Source: Pseudomonas flexibilis (GTDB taxonomy: Bacteria; Pseudomonadota; Gammaproteobacteria; Pseudomonadales; Pseudomonadaceae). From it: DNA of 64,000 nt. The notes beneath the pieces were generated by a model. It was not told where the DNA came from. It made no database searches and saw nothing but the letters and a program-made list of their open reading frames with translations. Both the position numbers and the translations under genes were made by a program. The DNA is taken from NCBI RefSeq assembly GCF_000802425.1, contig NZ_JRUD01000030.1, positions 1 through 64,000 on the forward strand. The letters run 5' to 3'. This document shows positions 18,119 to 27,657 of this stretch, piece after piece (positions within the stretch are counted from its first letter, which is position 1; each line of letters starts with the position of its first letter).

Positions 18119-18201
18119 GTTCTTCTCCTTGTTGGAGCGCGTTGGCAGCTCCATGTAGAACGACTGCGTTTGCCACCGGGACCTTCTTGTTGGCAGGGCC
18201 G

Positions 18202-18207
18202 ATCCTA
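18202..18207 (-). promoter_or_regulatory. Candidate -10 element of nirS2
   Basis: On the minus strand TAGGAT stands 23 nt downstream of the FNR/DNR box at 18231-18244, the spacing expected for class II activation. Transcription would start near 18195. Confidence 0.45.
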
Positions 18208-18230
18208 GAGAGAGGCATCTGACGAGACGC

Positions 18231-18244
18231 TTGACGACAATCAA
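18231..18244. promoter_or_regulatory. Shared FNR/DNR-type box between nirS2 and nirQ
   Basis: TTGACgacaATCAA lies between divergent nirS2 and nirQ. It is well placed for both: leaders of about 78 nt (nirS2) and about 49 nt (nirQ) if activation is at -41.5. It is the only such box in this intergenic space, so one dimer may serve either or both promoters. Confidence 0.75.
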
Positions 18245-18327
18245 GAGGGGGCTCGGAAACCCTTGAGCGTGACGCCTTGTCGCGGGTAGGTTGCGGCCAT
18301 GACCTACCGCATCGCTGAGGTATTTCC

Positions 18328-19131
18328 GTGAATGCAATCGAGAAGCCGGAGCTGAGCACGGCGCCCTTCTACCAGGCGCTGGGCAACGAGGTGGCACTGT
18401 TCGAGCAGGCCTGGAAGCAGGGGCTGCCGGTGCTCATCAAGGGGCCGACCGGTTGCGGCAAGACCCGCTTCGTGCAGCACATGGCGCACCGTCTGGGGCT
18501 GCCGCTGTATACCGTGGCCTGCCATGACGACCTGTCCGCCACCGACCTGGTCGGTCGCCACCTGATCGGCGCCGAGGGCACCTGGTGGCAGGACGGCCCG
18601 CTGACCCGCGCGGTGCGCGAAGGCGGCATCTGCTACCTGGATGAAGTGGTCGAGGCTCGCCAGGACACCGCCGTGGTCCTCCACCCGCTGGCCGACGACC
18701 GCCGCGAGCTGTATCTGGAGCGCACCGGGGAAACCCTCAAGGCGCCGCCCGGCTTCATGCTGGTGGTGTCCTACAACCCCGGCTACCAGAACCTGCTCAA
18801 GGGCATGAAGCCGTCCACCCGCCAGCGTTTCGTGGCCATGCGTTTCGACTACCCGAGCGAGGCCGAGGAAATCCGCATCGTGGCCAGCGAGTCCGGGGTG
18901 GACGAGTTGCTGGCGGCGCGCATCGTCAAGCTTGGCCAGGCGCTGCGCCGGCTGGAGCAGCACGATCTGGAGGAAGTGGCCTCGACCCGTCTGCTGATCT
19001 TCACCGCCAGCATGATCAAGGCCGGCCTGACGCCGCGCGAAGCCTGTCTGGCGTGCCTGGCCGAACCGCTGTCGGATGACGCGCAGACCGTGGCGGCGCT
19101 GATGGATGTGGTCGATGTCCATTTCGACTGA
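18328..19131 (+). CDS. nirQ: NirQ, MoxR/CbbQ-type AAA+ ATPase for NO reductase maturation
   Basis: A 267-aa AAA+ protein with Walker A GPTGCGKT at 39-46 and Walker B YLDEV at 102-106. NirQ/NorQ works with the von Willebrand A protein NorD to activate NO reductase (metal insertion or assembly in NorB). It starts at GTG, and its end overlaps norE. The same pair is present here, with norD at 23406. Confidence 0.93.
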   Translation: MNAIEKPELSTAPFYQALGNEVALFEQAWKQGLPVLIKGPTGCGKTRFVQHMAHRLGLPLYTVACHDDLSATDLVGRHLIGAEGTWWQDGPLTRAVREGGICYLDEVVEARQDTAVVLHPLADDRRELYLERTGETLKAPPGFMLVVSYNPGYQNLLKGMKPSTRQRFVAMRFDYPSEAEEIRIVASESGVDELLAARIVKLGQALRRLEQHDLEEVASTRLLIFTASMIKAGLTPREACLACLAEPLSDDAQTVAALMDVVDVHFD

Positions 19132-19714
19132 TCCGGCCGTGCTGTCCGCCGGGGTGGCCCGCCGGCTGCCCGGCGACCTGGCGATGTGGATCTTCATCCT
19201 CGCCGAGCTGGCGGTGTTCGGCATCCTGATCCTCGCCTTCGCGGTCACGCAGATGCTGCATATCGATCTGTTCCGCGAAAGCCGCCTGGCGCTGGACAGC
19301 TCCACCGGCCTGGCGCTGACCCTGGGGCTGTTGACCTCGGGGCTGTTCGCCGCCCTGGCGGTGGAGCAGGTGCGCGGCGCACGCCAGGATCGGGCCGGTT
19401 GGCTGCTGCTGGCCGCGCTGGTCTCGGCGGGCGTGTATGTGGTGCTGAAACTGCAGGAATACGGGCATCTGGCCGGACTGGGTTACGGACTGGAATACAA
19501 CACCTTCTTCACCCTGTACTGGCTGCTGACCGGCTTTCACTTCCTGCACGTGCTGCTGGGCATGCTGATCCTCGGCTACATGGCCAACCGCTGCCGCATC
19601 GGCGCCTACGCGCCCGGGACCTCGCGCAGCGGACTGGAATCCGGGGTGCTGTATTGGCACATGGTGGACCTGGTGTGGGTGCTGCTGTTTCCGCTGGTCT
19701 ACCTGTTGGGCTGA
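19115..19714 (+). CDS. norE: NorE (NirO), cytochrome oxidase subunit III-like protein
   Basis: A 199-aa, five-helix membrane protein of the cytochrome c oxidase subunit III family: DLAMWIFILAELAVF, LALTLGLLTSGLFAALAV and YWHMVDLVWVLLFPLVYLL are recognisable. NorE supports full NO reductase activity. ATG at 19115 was chosen; an ATG three codons upstream is possible. The start overlaps nirQ by 17 nt, showing coupling. Confidence 0.9.
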   Translation: MSISTDPAVLSAGVARRLPGDLAMWIFILAELAVFGILILAFAVTQMLHIDLFRESRLALDSSTGLALTLGLLTSGLFAALAVEQVRGARQDRAGWLLLAALVSAGVYVVLKLQEYGHLAGLGYGLEYNTFFTLYWLLTGFHFLHVLLGMLILGYMANRCRIGAYAPGTSRSGLESGVLYWHMVDLVWVLLFPLVYLLG

Positions 19715-19723
19715 GGAGGGCGA

Positions 19724-19972
19724 GTGAGCGCGTCGAAGACATTGCTGATTTGCTGGCTGGGACTGGTGCTGCTGTCGGTGGGCACCGTGGCCCTGGGAGG
19801 CCTGGGAACCAGCCTGGCCCTGGCCGGCGGCATGCTGGCGGTGGCGCTGGGCAAGGCCTGGCTGATCACCGACGGCTTCATGGAGTTGCGTCACGCCCCG
19901 CTGTTCTGGCGGGTCCTGCTGTTCGGCTGGCCGCTGGCCATGGCCGGTGGGGTGTGGCTCACGTTGTTGTAA
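19724..19972 (+). CDS. norF: NorF (NirP), small membrane protein of the nor cluster
   Basis: An 82-aa product starting at GTG behind a strong AGGAGG, with two or three helices (LLICWLGLVLLSVGTVAL, LALAGGMLAVALGKAWLI, RVLLFGWPLAMAGGVWLTL). It corresponds to the small protein after norE in Pseudomonas. A cytochrome oxidase subunit IV-like fold has been proposed for such proteins. It is last in nirQ-norE-norF and is followed by a terminator. Confidence 0.85.
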   Translation: MSASKTLLICWLGLVLLSVGTVALGGLGTSLALAGGMLAVALGKAWLITDGFMELRHAPLFWRVLLFGWPLAMAGGVWLTLL

Positions 19973-19993
19973 GGGGTTCCTTTGTAGGGGTTG

Positions 19994-20018
19994 GGCCGGC
20001 GCAAGCCGGCCTTTTTTT
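19994..20018 (+). terminator. Rho-independent terminator of nirQ-norEF
   Basis: GGCCGGC-GCAA-GCCGGCC forms a 7-bp stem with a tetraloop, directly followed by seven T, 21 nt after the norF stop. Confidence 0.92.
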
Positions 20019-20041
20019 GTCTCACATGCCGCAGAACAAAC

Positions 20042-20612
20042 GTAGGGCGGACAACGCTTCACCTGTCCGCCATCTGCGGCGCCGGGCCGGTACCTGGGCT
20101 GGCGGACAAGAACAACGTTGTCCGCCCTACGCCGGCCGGGCGGGCGATACCGGTGAACGAACGTAGGGCGGACAACGCTTCACCTGTCCGCCGCTGCGGC
20201 GTCGGGCCGGTGCCTGGGCTGGCGGACAAGAACAACGTTGTCCGCCCTACGCCGGCTGGGCGGGCGATACCGGTGAACGAACGTAGGGCGGACAACGCTC
20301 CACCTGTCCGCCATCTGCGGCGCCGGGCCGGTGCCTGGGCTGGCGGACAAGAACAACGTTGTCCGCCCTACGCCGGCTGGGCGGGCGATACCGGTGAACG
20401 AACGTGGGGCGGACAACGCCCCACCTGTCCGCCATCTGCGGCGCCGGGCCGGTGCCTGGGCTGGCGGACAAGAAAGACGTTGTCCGCCCTACGCCGGCTG
20501 GGCGGGCGATACCGGTGAACGAACGTAGGGCGGACAACGCTTCACCTGTCCGCCGCTGCGGTGTCGGGCCGGTGCCTGGGCCGGCGGACAAGAGCGACGT
20601 TGTCCGCCCTGC
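20042..20612. repeat. Tandem REP/BIME array, five units of about 121 bp
   Basis: Five near-identical units begin at 20042, 20163, 20283, 20404 and 20525. Each opens with GTAGGGCGGACAACG, contains CCTGTCCGCC and GGCGGACAAGA in the middle, and closes with CGTTGTCCGCCCTAC; a spacer (GCCGG...GGTGAACGAAC) links them. The last unit is slightly worn (CCCTGC). This is a bacterial interspersed mosaic element array next to its probable mobiliser, the RAYT at 20679. The 19973-20678 gap has no gene. Confidence 0.92.
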
Positions 20613-20678
20613 GCTGGACAGCCCCCGTTTCGTTATCCATAACCATCGTCCGAATGCGGACCCTCATGGACGAGACGA

Positions 20679-21212
20679 ATGCCCAATTACCGCCGTGCCC
20701 GGGTGGCGGGTGCGAGCTACTTTTTCACGGTCAATCTGCGGGATCGCCGTTCGGATCTTCTGACGCGGCATGTGGATTTTCTGCGAGATGCGGTACGGGT
20801 GACCCGCAACCGTCATCCGTTTGAAATCGATGCCTGGGTGGTCCTGCCCGATCACATGCACTGCCTGTGGACACTGCCCGCTGGCGATTCTGATTTTGCG
20901 CTGCGCTGGAAGGTGCTCAAGGCACGCTTTTCCCGCCGTCTGCCGGCGAGCGAAGCGCCTGCCGTGGCCAACCTGCGCGGCCGCGAACGAGGGATCTGGC
21001 AGAGGCGCTATTGGGAACACCTGATCCGCGACGAGGAGGATTACCGCCGCCACGTGGATTACATCCATATCAACCCGCTCAAGCACGGTCATGTCGGGCG
21101 CGTGGCGGATTGGCCCTATTCCACGTTTCACCGGGCGGTGCGCGAGGGGCTTTATGCGGCTGACTGGGCGGGCGGGTCGATCACGGACATCCCCAACACC
21201 GGAGAACCGTAG
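20679..21212 (+). CDS. REP-associated tyrosine transposase (RAYT), IS200/IS605-like
   Basis: A 177-aa Y1 transposase-like protein with the HUH motif as HMH at 59-61 (LPDHMHCLW) and the candidate catalytic tyrosine at 128 in DYIHINPLKH. RAYTs cut and join single-stranded REP DNA. It begins MPNYRRARVAGASYFFTVNL, typical of Pseudomonas RAYTs. It is flanked on both sides by REP units, and its stop codon TAG lies inside the GTAGGGCGG of the downstream REP. The element sits between the nirQ-norEF and norCBD operons and breaks neither. Confidence 0.9.
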   Translation: MPNYRRARVAGASYFFTVNLRDRRSDLLTRHVDFLRDAVRVTRNRHPFEIDAWVVLPDHMHCLWTLPAGDSDFALRWKVLKARFSRRLPASEAPAVANLRGRERGIWQRRYWEHLIRDEEDYRRHVDYIHINPLKHGHVGRVADWPYSTFHRAVREGLYAADWAGGSITDIPNTGEP

Positions 21213-21296
21213 GGCGGACAACGCTTCACCTGTCCGCCGCTGCGGTGCCAGGCCGATGTCTGGGCTGGCGGACAAGAACGACGTTGTCCGCCCTAC
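21209..21296. repeat. REP/BIME unit downstream of the RAYT gene
   Basis: GTAGGGCGGACAACG...CCTGTCCGCC and GGCGGACAAGAACGACG...TTGTCCGCCCTAC form a unit like those of the upstream array. It overlaps the RAYT stop codon. Confidence 0.88.
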
Positions 21297-21362
21297 GCCG
21301 GCTCTACGGCGGACTACCGGGCGTCAGTCTGGCCGAATGCCTGACCAATTCATTTGGGCTTC

Positions 21363-21376
21363 TTGATTGCCATCAA
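21363..21376 (+). promoter_or_regulatory. FNR/DNR-type box of norCBD
   Basis: TTGATtgccATCAA is a perfect match to the TTGAT-N4-ATCAA consensus, the best of the four in the window. Its centre lies about 42 nt before the inferred start near 21411 and about 66 nt before the norC ATG. Confidence 0.88.
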
Positions 21377-21399
21377 GCAGGATCGAAAGGGGCGGTTCC

Positions 21400-21405
21400 T
21401 AGAAT
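21400..21405 (+). promoter_or_regulatory. Candidate -10 element of norC
   Basis: TAGAAT lies 23 nt after the FNR/DNR box, the same spacing as at nirS2, and gives a leader of about 25 nt. Confidence 0.6.
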
Positions 21406-21435
21406 GGCCATGCCAAGCCAACAGGAGGCGTCACG

Positions 21436-21876
21436 ATGTCAGAGACCTTCACAAAGGGCATGGCCAGGAACATCTACTTTGGAGGAAGTCTTTTCTTCAT
21501 CCTGGTGTTCCTGGGCCTGACCTACCACACAGAAAAGGAAATACCAGAGCGCACCAACGAGTCGGAAATGACCGAAGCGGTGGTGCGCGGAAAACTGGTC
21601 TGGGAGCAGAACAACTGCATCGGCTGCCACACGCTGCTGGGCGAGGGTGCGTACTTCGCGCCGGAGCTGGGTAACGTGTTCGTCCGCCGCGGGGGTGAAG
21701 AAGCCTTCAACAGCTTCCTGCATGCCTGGATGAAGGCCCAGCCGCTGGGTGTTCCGGGTCGCCGTGCGATGCCGCAGTTCAACCTCACCGAGCAGGAAGT
21801 GAACGATATGGCGGAGTTCCTCAAGTGGACTTCGAAGATCGATACCTTCAGCTGGCCGCCGAACAGGGAGGGTTGA
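21436..21876 (+). CDS. norC: NorC, cytochrome c subunit of NO reductase
   Basis: A 146-aa protein with an N-terminal membrane anchor (about 13-30) and one heme site CIGCH at 61-65; the axial Met is likely in RRAMPQFNL. It takes electrons from periplasmic carriers and passes them to NorB. The ATG is 3 nt short of adjacency with norB (stop 21876, norB 21880). Confidence 0.96.
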   Translation: MSETFTKGMARNIYFGGSLFFILVFLGLTYHTEKEIPERTNESEMTEAVVRGKLVWEQNNCIGCHTLLGEGAYFAPELGNVFVRRGGEEAFNSFLHAWMKAQPLGVPGRRAMPQFNLTEQEVNDMAEFLKWTSKIDTFSWPPNREG

Positions 21877-23298
<1,422 letters not shown>

Positions 23299-23317
23299 GT
23301 GACGCGTTGAGGTAAGG

Positions 23318-23351
23318 CAGGGCGGCCCGGCTGGAACAGCGGGCCGCCCTG
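23318..23351 (+). other. Hairpin between norB and norD
   Basis: CAGGGCGGCCCG and CGGGCCGCCCTG pair perfectly over 12 bp with a 10-nt loop. No T-tract follows (GTGGCGTTTC). It may stabilise the norCB message or lower norD expression rather than end transcription fully. Confidence 0.55.
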
Positions 23352-23405
23352 TGGCGTTTCAGGGGCGATCGTTCGCCTCGTCAAGCAACACAAGAGGATT
23401 CTGTC

Positions 23406-25256
23406 ATGGCCTTCAGCGTCGAAGTCGAAGAGTGGGTCGGCGGCATCTGGCACCGTTTCATCACGCGGCGTGCCAGCCCGGAATTCCCCGAAGCCCGGGT
23501 GGAACTGGCCGACATGCAGCGCTCGCTGGCCGTGCTGTTCCGCGCCTTGGGTGGGGCCAGCGGTGTCGAGCTGGCGGCCGCCAGCGCCCGCGAACTGCTG
23601 CTGCGCCGCAGCCTGCTGCAACAGGTGGCCGGCACCTGCCAGCAGGCCCCCGTGGCCTGGTGCGACCCCGGCAACCTGCGCCTGCCGGCCAGCCTGGCGG
23701 TGTTCCCGGATGTGGCGCTGAACCGCGAGTTGTACCGCTGGCTGGCGCTGCTGGCCGCCCACGCCGGACCGATGCGCCACTGGGGTCGCGACAATCAGCG
23801 CTGGACCGCCGAACTGCTGGAACGCTACCCGGCCCTGCGCAAGCGCTACCAGCGCCTGGTGGAAGCCTTGTTGCCGCTGCGCCCCGCCCCGGAACAGATG
23901 CCTGCCGAGGAGGCGGCGCTGGAGCGCGCCCTGCGCCAGGCGCTGCGCCAGCCCGGCAGTGTGGATAAATTTCCGCGCAGCGAGCGCTCGCCCTGGCCGT
24001 TGCCGTTGTGGCTGTATCCGCCGCAGCGCCTGGACGACCCGCAGGCCGTCAGCCTGGAGGACAGCGAGGAGGAAGAAGGCGTCGGCCTGAAGCCGCCGAG
24101 CGAGGAAGGCAAGGCGCCGCGCAAGCGTGCCGAGCGGGTCGAGGAAAACACCGGCAAGGGTGGCCTGCTGCTGTTTCGCCTGGAGAACCTGTTCAGCTGG
24201 TCCGAGCACGTCGACCTGGACCGCTGCGGCGACGACACCGAAGACCTGGACGCCGCCCGCGTGGCCGACGATCTGGATCACCTGTCGGTGTCGCGCAAGC
24301 GCTCCAGCAAGGGCGGTGGGCTGAAGCTCGACCTTGACCTGCCCTCCGCCGAAAACGACGACGTGCCGTTCGGCGAGGGCATCCGCCTGCCCGAGTGGGA
24401 CTACCGCAAGCAGGCGCTGGTCGAGGATTACGTGCTGCTGCAGCCGATGCTGCCGCGCGACGCCGAGCCGAAGAGCCTGCCGCTGCACCTGGCGCCGCTG
24501 GCGCGCCGCCTGCGCCGGCAGTTCGAGCACCTGCGCAACGACCGCCAGTGGCTGCGCCAGCAACCCCAGGGCAGCGAACTGGACCTGCAGGCCTGGCTGG
24601 ATTTCCACGTCGAGCGCGTGCACGGCCAGTGCGTCGAGCGCGGCCTGTTCATGGACATGCGCCAGAGCCGCCGCGACCTGGCCTGCCTGCTGCTGGCCGA
24701 CCTGTCCATGTCCACCGACGCGCACCTGGACGACGAACACCGGGTCATCGACCTGATCGTCGATAGCCTGCTGCTGTTCGGCGAGGCGCTCAGCGCGGTG
24801 GGCGACCCGTTCGCCCTGTACGGCTTCTCCTCGCTGCGCCGCAACCAGGTACGCCTGCAGGAACTGAAGACCTTCCGCCAGCGCTACGACGACACCACCC
24901 GCGGGCGCATCCAGGCGCTGCGGCCCGGCTACTACACGCGCATGGGGGCGGCGATCCGCCAGGCCAGCCGCACGCTGGCGGCGCGGCCGCAGAAGCGCAA
25001 GCTGCTGCTGCTGGTCACCGACGGCAAGCCGAACGATCTGGATCTGTATGAGGGCCGCTACGGCGTGGAAGATACCCGCCAGGCGGTGATCGAAGCGCGG
25101 CGCATGGGCCTGCTGCCGTTCTGCATCACCATCGACCGCGAGGCCGGTGACTACCTGCCGTACATGTTCGGGGTGAACGGCTTCACGCTGATCCACGACC
25201 CGAAACAGCTGCCGTTCCGCTTGCCGCAGCTGTATCGGCAGCTGACCCAACCGTAG
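23406..25256 (+). CDS. norD: NorD, von Willebrand A-domain maturation factor of NO reductase
   Basis: A 616-aa cytosolic protein with a C-terminal VWA domain: DLSMSTDAH gives the MIDAS DxSxS, and KRKLLLLVTDGKPND the later metal-binding strand. The middle is charged and low-complexity (EDSEEEEGVG). NorD partners NirQ to activate NO reductase. It lies 107 nt after norB, behind the hairpin at 23318-23351. Its last codons are duplicated just downstream (25407-25431). Confidence 0.93.
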   Translation: MAFSVEVEEWVGGIWHRFITRRASPEFPEARVELADMQRSLAVLFRALGGASGVELAAASARELLLRRSLLQQVAGTCQQAPVAWCDPGNLRLPASLAVFPDVALNRELYRWLALLAAHAGPMRHWGRDNQRWTAELLERYPALRKRYQRLVEALLPLRPAPEQMPAEEAALERALRQALRQPGSVDKFPRSERSPWPLPLWLYPPQRLDDPQAVSLEDSEEEEGVGLKPPSEEGKAPRKRAERVEENTGKGGLLLFRLENLFSWSEHVDLDRCGDDTEDLDAARVADDLDHLSVSRKRSSKGGGLKLDLDLPSAENDDVPFGEGIRLPEWDYRKQALVEDYVLLQPMLPRDAEPKSLPLHLAPLARRLRRQFEHLRNDRQWLRQQPQGSELDLQAWLDFHVERVHGQCVERGLFMDMRQSRRDLACLLLADLSMSTDAHLDDEHRVIDLIVDSLLLFGEALSAVGDPFALYGFSSLRRNQVRLQELKTFRQRYDDTTRGRIQALRPGYYTRMGAAIRQASRTLAARPQKRKLLLLVTDGKPNDLDLYEGRYGVEDTRQAVIEARRMGLLPFCITIDREAGDYLPYMFGVNGFTLIHDPKQLPFRLPQLYRQLTQP

Positions 25257-25400
25257 GCGGGACTGCAGCGTAGGGCGGACAACGTTGTTTTTGTCCGCCA
25301 GGCGGCAGCTGGCCCGGGCGTTGCGGCGGGGTACGCGACGGCGGACAGGTGAAGCGCTGTCCGCCCTACCGCTGAGCCCGGGCACCGCTCACCGCGAGGC
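25231..25400. repeat. Tandem intergenic duplication, unit 1 (norD tail, REP 25270-25369, neighbour tail copy)
   Basis: The unit runs from the real norD tail through a REP pair (GTAGGGCGGACAACG...CTGTCCGCCCTAC) to GGGCACCGCTCACCGCGAGGC, a slightly changed copy of the 3' end of the convergent gene at 25555. See unit 2. Confidence 0.75.
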
Positions 25401-25406
25401 CGGCGA

Positions 25407-25566
25407 TGTACCGGCAGTTGACCAGCCATAGGCGGGACTGCAGCGTAGGGCGGACAACGTTGTTTTTTGTCCGCCAGGCGGCGCTTGGCCGAGCGTTGCG
25501 GCTGGGTACGCGACGGCGGACAGGTGAAGCGCTGTCCGCCCTACAGGGCACCGCTTACCGCGTGGC
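25407..25566. repeat. Tandem intergenic duplication, unit 2 (norD tail copy, REP 25445-25544, neighbour tail)
   Basis: TGTACCGGCAGTTGACCAGC followed by CATAGGCGGGACTGCAGC copies the norD 3' end. The REP pair then repeats, and the unit ends in the real tail of the gene at 25555 (GGGCACCGCTTACCGCGTGGC). The offset from unit 1 is about 175 nt. The whole space between two convergent genes has thus been duplicated, including a few last codons of each. No gene lies in 25257-25554. Confidence 0.75.
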
Positions 25567-26352
25567 AATCCAGATCAGCAGCCCCGCCTGGAACAGCGCG
25601 AACGCCACCAGGCAGGTGACGGTGAAGCGCAGGCCGCTGTCTTCGCGCTTGAGCCAGGTGATGCGTTCCTCGTGCTTGCGGATCAGCGCTTCCTGATCGC
25701 GCAGCTGGGTGTCGGCCTGTTCCAGCATGGCGGCGCAATCCAGCTCGTCGAGCACCTGGACCTTGTCCGGGTTCCACTCGGCCTCCAGCTCGCTGACCCG
25801 CTTGGCCCCGTAGGTGGCGCGCAGTTGGCCCTCGTCCGGGTACAGCACCTCGAAACCCTGCTGGCGCAGCGCATGGTCGCGGCGCAGGCGGGCGTCCTCG
25901 CTGAGCATGTTGCGATAGGGCAGGTCGCCGGACTTCACCGCGTAGTGCGACCACTTCTGCTGCGCCCACTCGATGGCCTGGGCCAGCAGGAAACGTCCCA
26001 GGCCACGGTTCGGCGGGTCGATCTGCAGTGGCTCGAAGCGCATTTCCTTCTGCTGGTGATCCAGCCAGACATCCAGGCGGTTCTGGTCCTTCTTCAGCGA
26101 CTGGCCGGGCAGCTCGACGCTCAGGCGCAGCAGGCTTTCCTTCTGGCTGTGGCGCTCAATGCGCGAAAACTGCGCAAAGCGCAGCGGCCGCGCGCCGGTG
26201 GCCCGGTCGAAAGGCTGCGGATACAGGCGCAGCAGACAGTAGGGCTCGGGCGCCAGCAGTTCCCAGGGATGGCCCTGGGGCGCCTGCGCGTCCGGCTCGG
26301 CCGGAGCGGCCGCCTGCTGTTCGGGTTGTTCGGGAGTGTGTGTGTCGGTCAT
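25555..26352 (-). CDS. Hypothetical protein with a weak acyltransferase-like region and C-terminal membrane helix
   Basis: A 265-aa product from ATG 26352 (MTDTHTPEQ; a GTG four codons upstream is possible). The N-terminus is Pro/Ala/Gln-rich. The region PPNRGLGRFLLAQAIEWAQQ followed later by RRDHALRQQGFEV resembles the acetyl-CoA loop and end of a GNAT fold, but this is only a pattern match. A heptad-like stretch and a hairpin of basic residues precede a single C-terminal helix (FTVTCLVAFALFQAGLLIWI). It is convergent with norD. Function is unknown. Confidence 0.65.
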   Translation of the reverse strand: MTDTHTPEQPEQQAAAPAEPDAQAPQGHPWELLAPEPYCLLRLYPQPFDRATGARPLRFAQFSRIERHSQKESLLRLSVELPGQSLKKDQNRLDVWLDHQQKEMRFEPLQIDPPNRGLGRFLLAQAIEWAQQKWSHYAVKSGDLPYRNMLSEDARLRRDHALRQQGFEVLYPDEGQLRATYGAKRVSELEAEWNPDKVQVLDELDCAAMLEQADTQLRDQEALIRKHEERITWLKREDSGLRFTVTCLVAFALFQAGLLIWIATR

Positions 26353-26435
26353 TGCGGTGCCCACAGACTGTCTGCCTCAGCGTTATCGGCCGCAACGCCG
26401 TTTCCTGCAGTGTTGCGGCCGAAAAATTGGGCAGC

Positions 26436-27530
26436 TCACGGGTATGTCTGGCTGTAGTTGCGGGGCGGGTTGCGCGGCAGGGTATCGAGCAGGCGGGTCT
26501 GGATCTGCTCCACCTCAGCGGGGTTGGGGTGGTAGGGCGGTCGCTGGGCCGTGATGACGTGCCACAGGGTGTCGCCGCTTTGGATGAGTTGCACGTGCCT
26601 CAGATGGTCAGGCTCGTCCAGGGGACTGCCGTTGGTGCGCCATGTCGGTAGCCCTTTGTAGTCGGAGTAGGAGCCCATCTTCAGTTCCATCTTGTTCGCC
26701 GTGGCCATGATGAATGCGAACACCAGATCCTCGAACGGAGCATCATCGGCCGCACGCTCGGGCAAAAAGAACACTGTGGTCAGCGGGCCGTGGAAGGCGT
26801 ACCCGTTCCGGCCAGTAGGCAGCGGCCCGACTTCGGTCTGCCAATACCCGGGCAATACCGCCGTATAACCTGTCTCAGGATTCTTCCAGTACAGCGGGGC
26901 CATGTTCCTGGGCGGCGGTTGATTCGGCGCGGACAGGGAGTTCAGGCCATACACACCGCACATCAGCACGACGAACACCAGCTTGCGCCACAGAGGCAGC
27001 GGCTTGGCCAGGACACGGAAACCGGTTTTCAGATCGTAATGGGTCAGCTCATGTTCCTTGGCCTGAAAGAACTGCCGCAGCATGGTGAACAGTGTGACGA
27101 TGGGGATCGAAAAGCCCAGGCCGCGTACCCAGAGCCCAAGATTGCGCAGCAGATACAGGCCCAGGGTCGGGCGGGACTTTTCGGAGTGCACCACTTTAAG
27201 TCCCAGCAGGGCCTTGCCCGGTGTGTTGCCGAAGAAGCGCAACATCAGCGCATCCAGCAACAGGGCAAACGGCACAAACACAATGAGCGAGTAGAACCAT
27301 GGGTTCAGCAGCGACTGGCGCGAATCAACGACGAAAAACAGCTTCACCATCAGCTCCGGCGCAAGCTTGGCCAGCAAGAAGCCGAATACAAGGCCCAGAG
27401 TGGTCATCTGCCACGAGAGGTCGAAGGTGCGTGCCCAGAAGCGTCGCCAGAGCGCGGGAATGTGCTTCTGGTTGTCGCTCTGGGGCGTCGAGGTTTCGGT
27501 AGAAGGGGGCGCGTCTTGCATGGTTTTCAT
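26436..27530 (-). CDS. RDD-family membrane protein with C-terminal soluble domain
   Basis: A 364-aa protein from ATG 27530 (AGAGG site 8 nt upstream). The RDD domain occupies about 28-170: RRFWARTFDLSW opens it, helices follow at about 38-56, 75-100 and 130-150, and GNTPGKALLGLKVV is the typical RDD loop. A further helix (LVFVVLMCGVYGLNSL) leads to a roughly 150-residue domain of unknown fold with WKNPETGYTAVLPGYW. It is divergent from aroC. A longer upstream frame has no support. Confidence 0.75.
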   Translation of the reverse strand: MKTMQDAPPSTETSTPQSDNQKHIPALWRRFWARTFDLSWQMTTLGLVFGFLLAKLAPELMVKLFFVVDSRQSLLNPWFYSLIVFVPFALLLDALMLRFFGNTPGKALLGLKVVHSEKSRPTLGLYLLRNLGLWVRGLGFSIPIVTLFTMLRQFFQAKEHELTHYDLKTGFRVLAKPLPLWRKLVFVVLMCGVYGLNSLSAPNQPPPRNMAPLYWKNPETGYTAVLPGYWQTEVGPLPTGRNGYAFHGPLTTVFFLPERAADDAPFEDLVFAFIMATANKMELKMGSYSDYKGLPTWRTNGSPLDEPDHLRHVQLIQSGDTLWHVITAQRPPYHPNPAEVEQIQTRLLDTLPRNPPRNYSQTYP

Positions 27531-27657
27531 CACAACAGCCTCTGTCCAATGCTCGTTAGATCGGCTGCGTGGAGATCCGCTTGAGGGACCTGCGGAACAA
27601 TGCCCGCTCTCGGGTATACTGCCGGCCTTTTCCAGAGGCTGATCGCGGAGCATCAGG

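Noticed and set aside
20042-20612. CRISPR-like tandem repeat
   Set aside because: Units of about 121 bp repeat as a whole with no unique spacers. Each contains REP inverted repeats, and the neighbour is a RAYT rather than cas genes.
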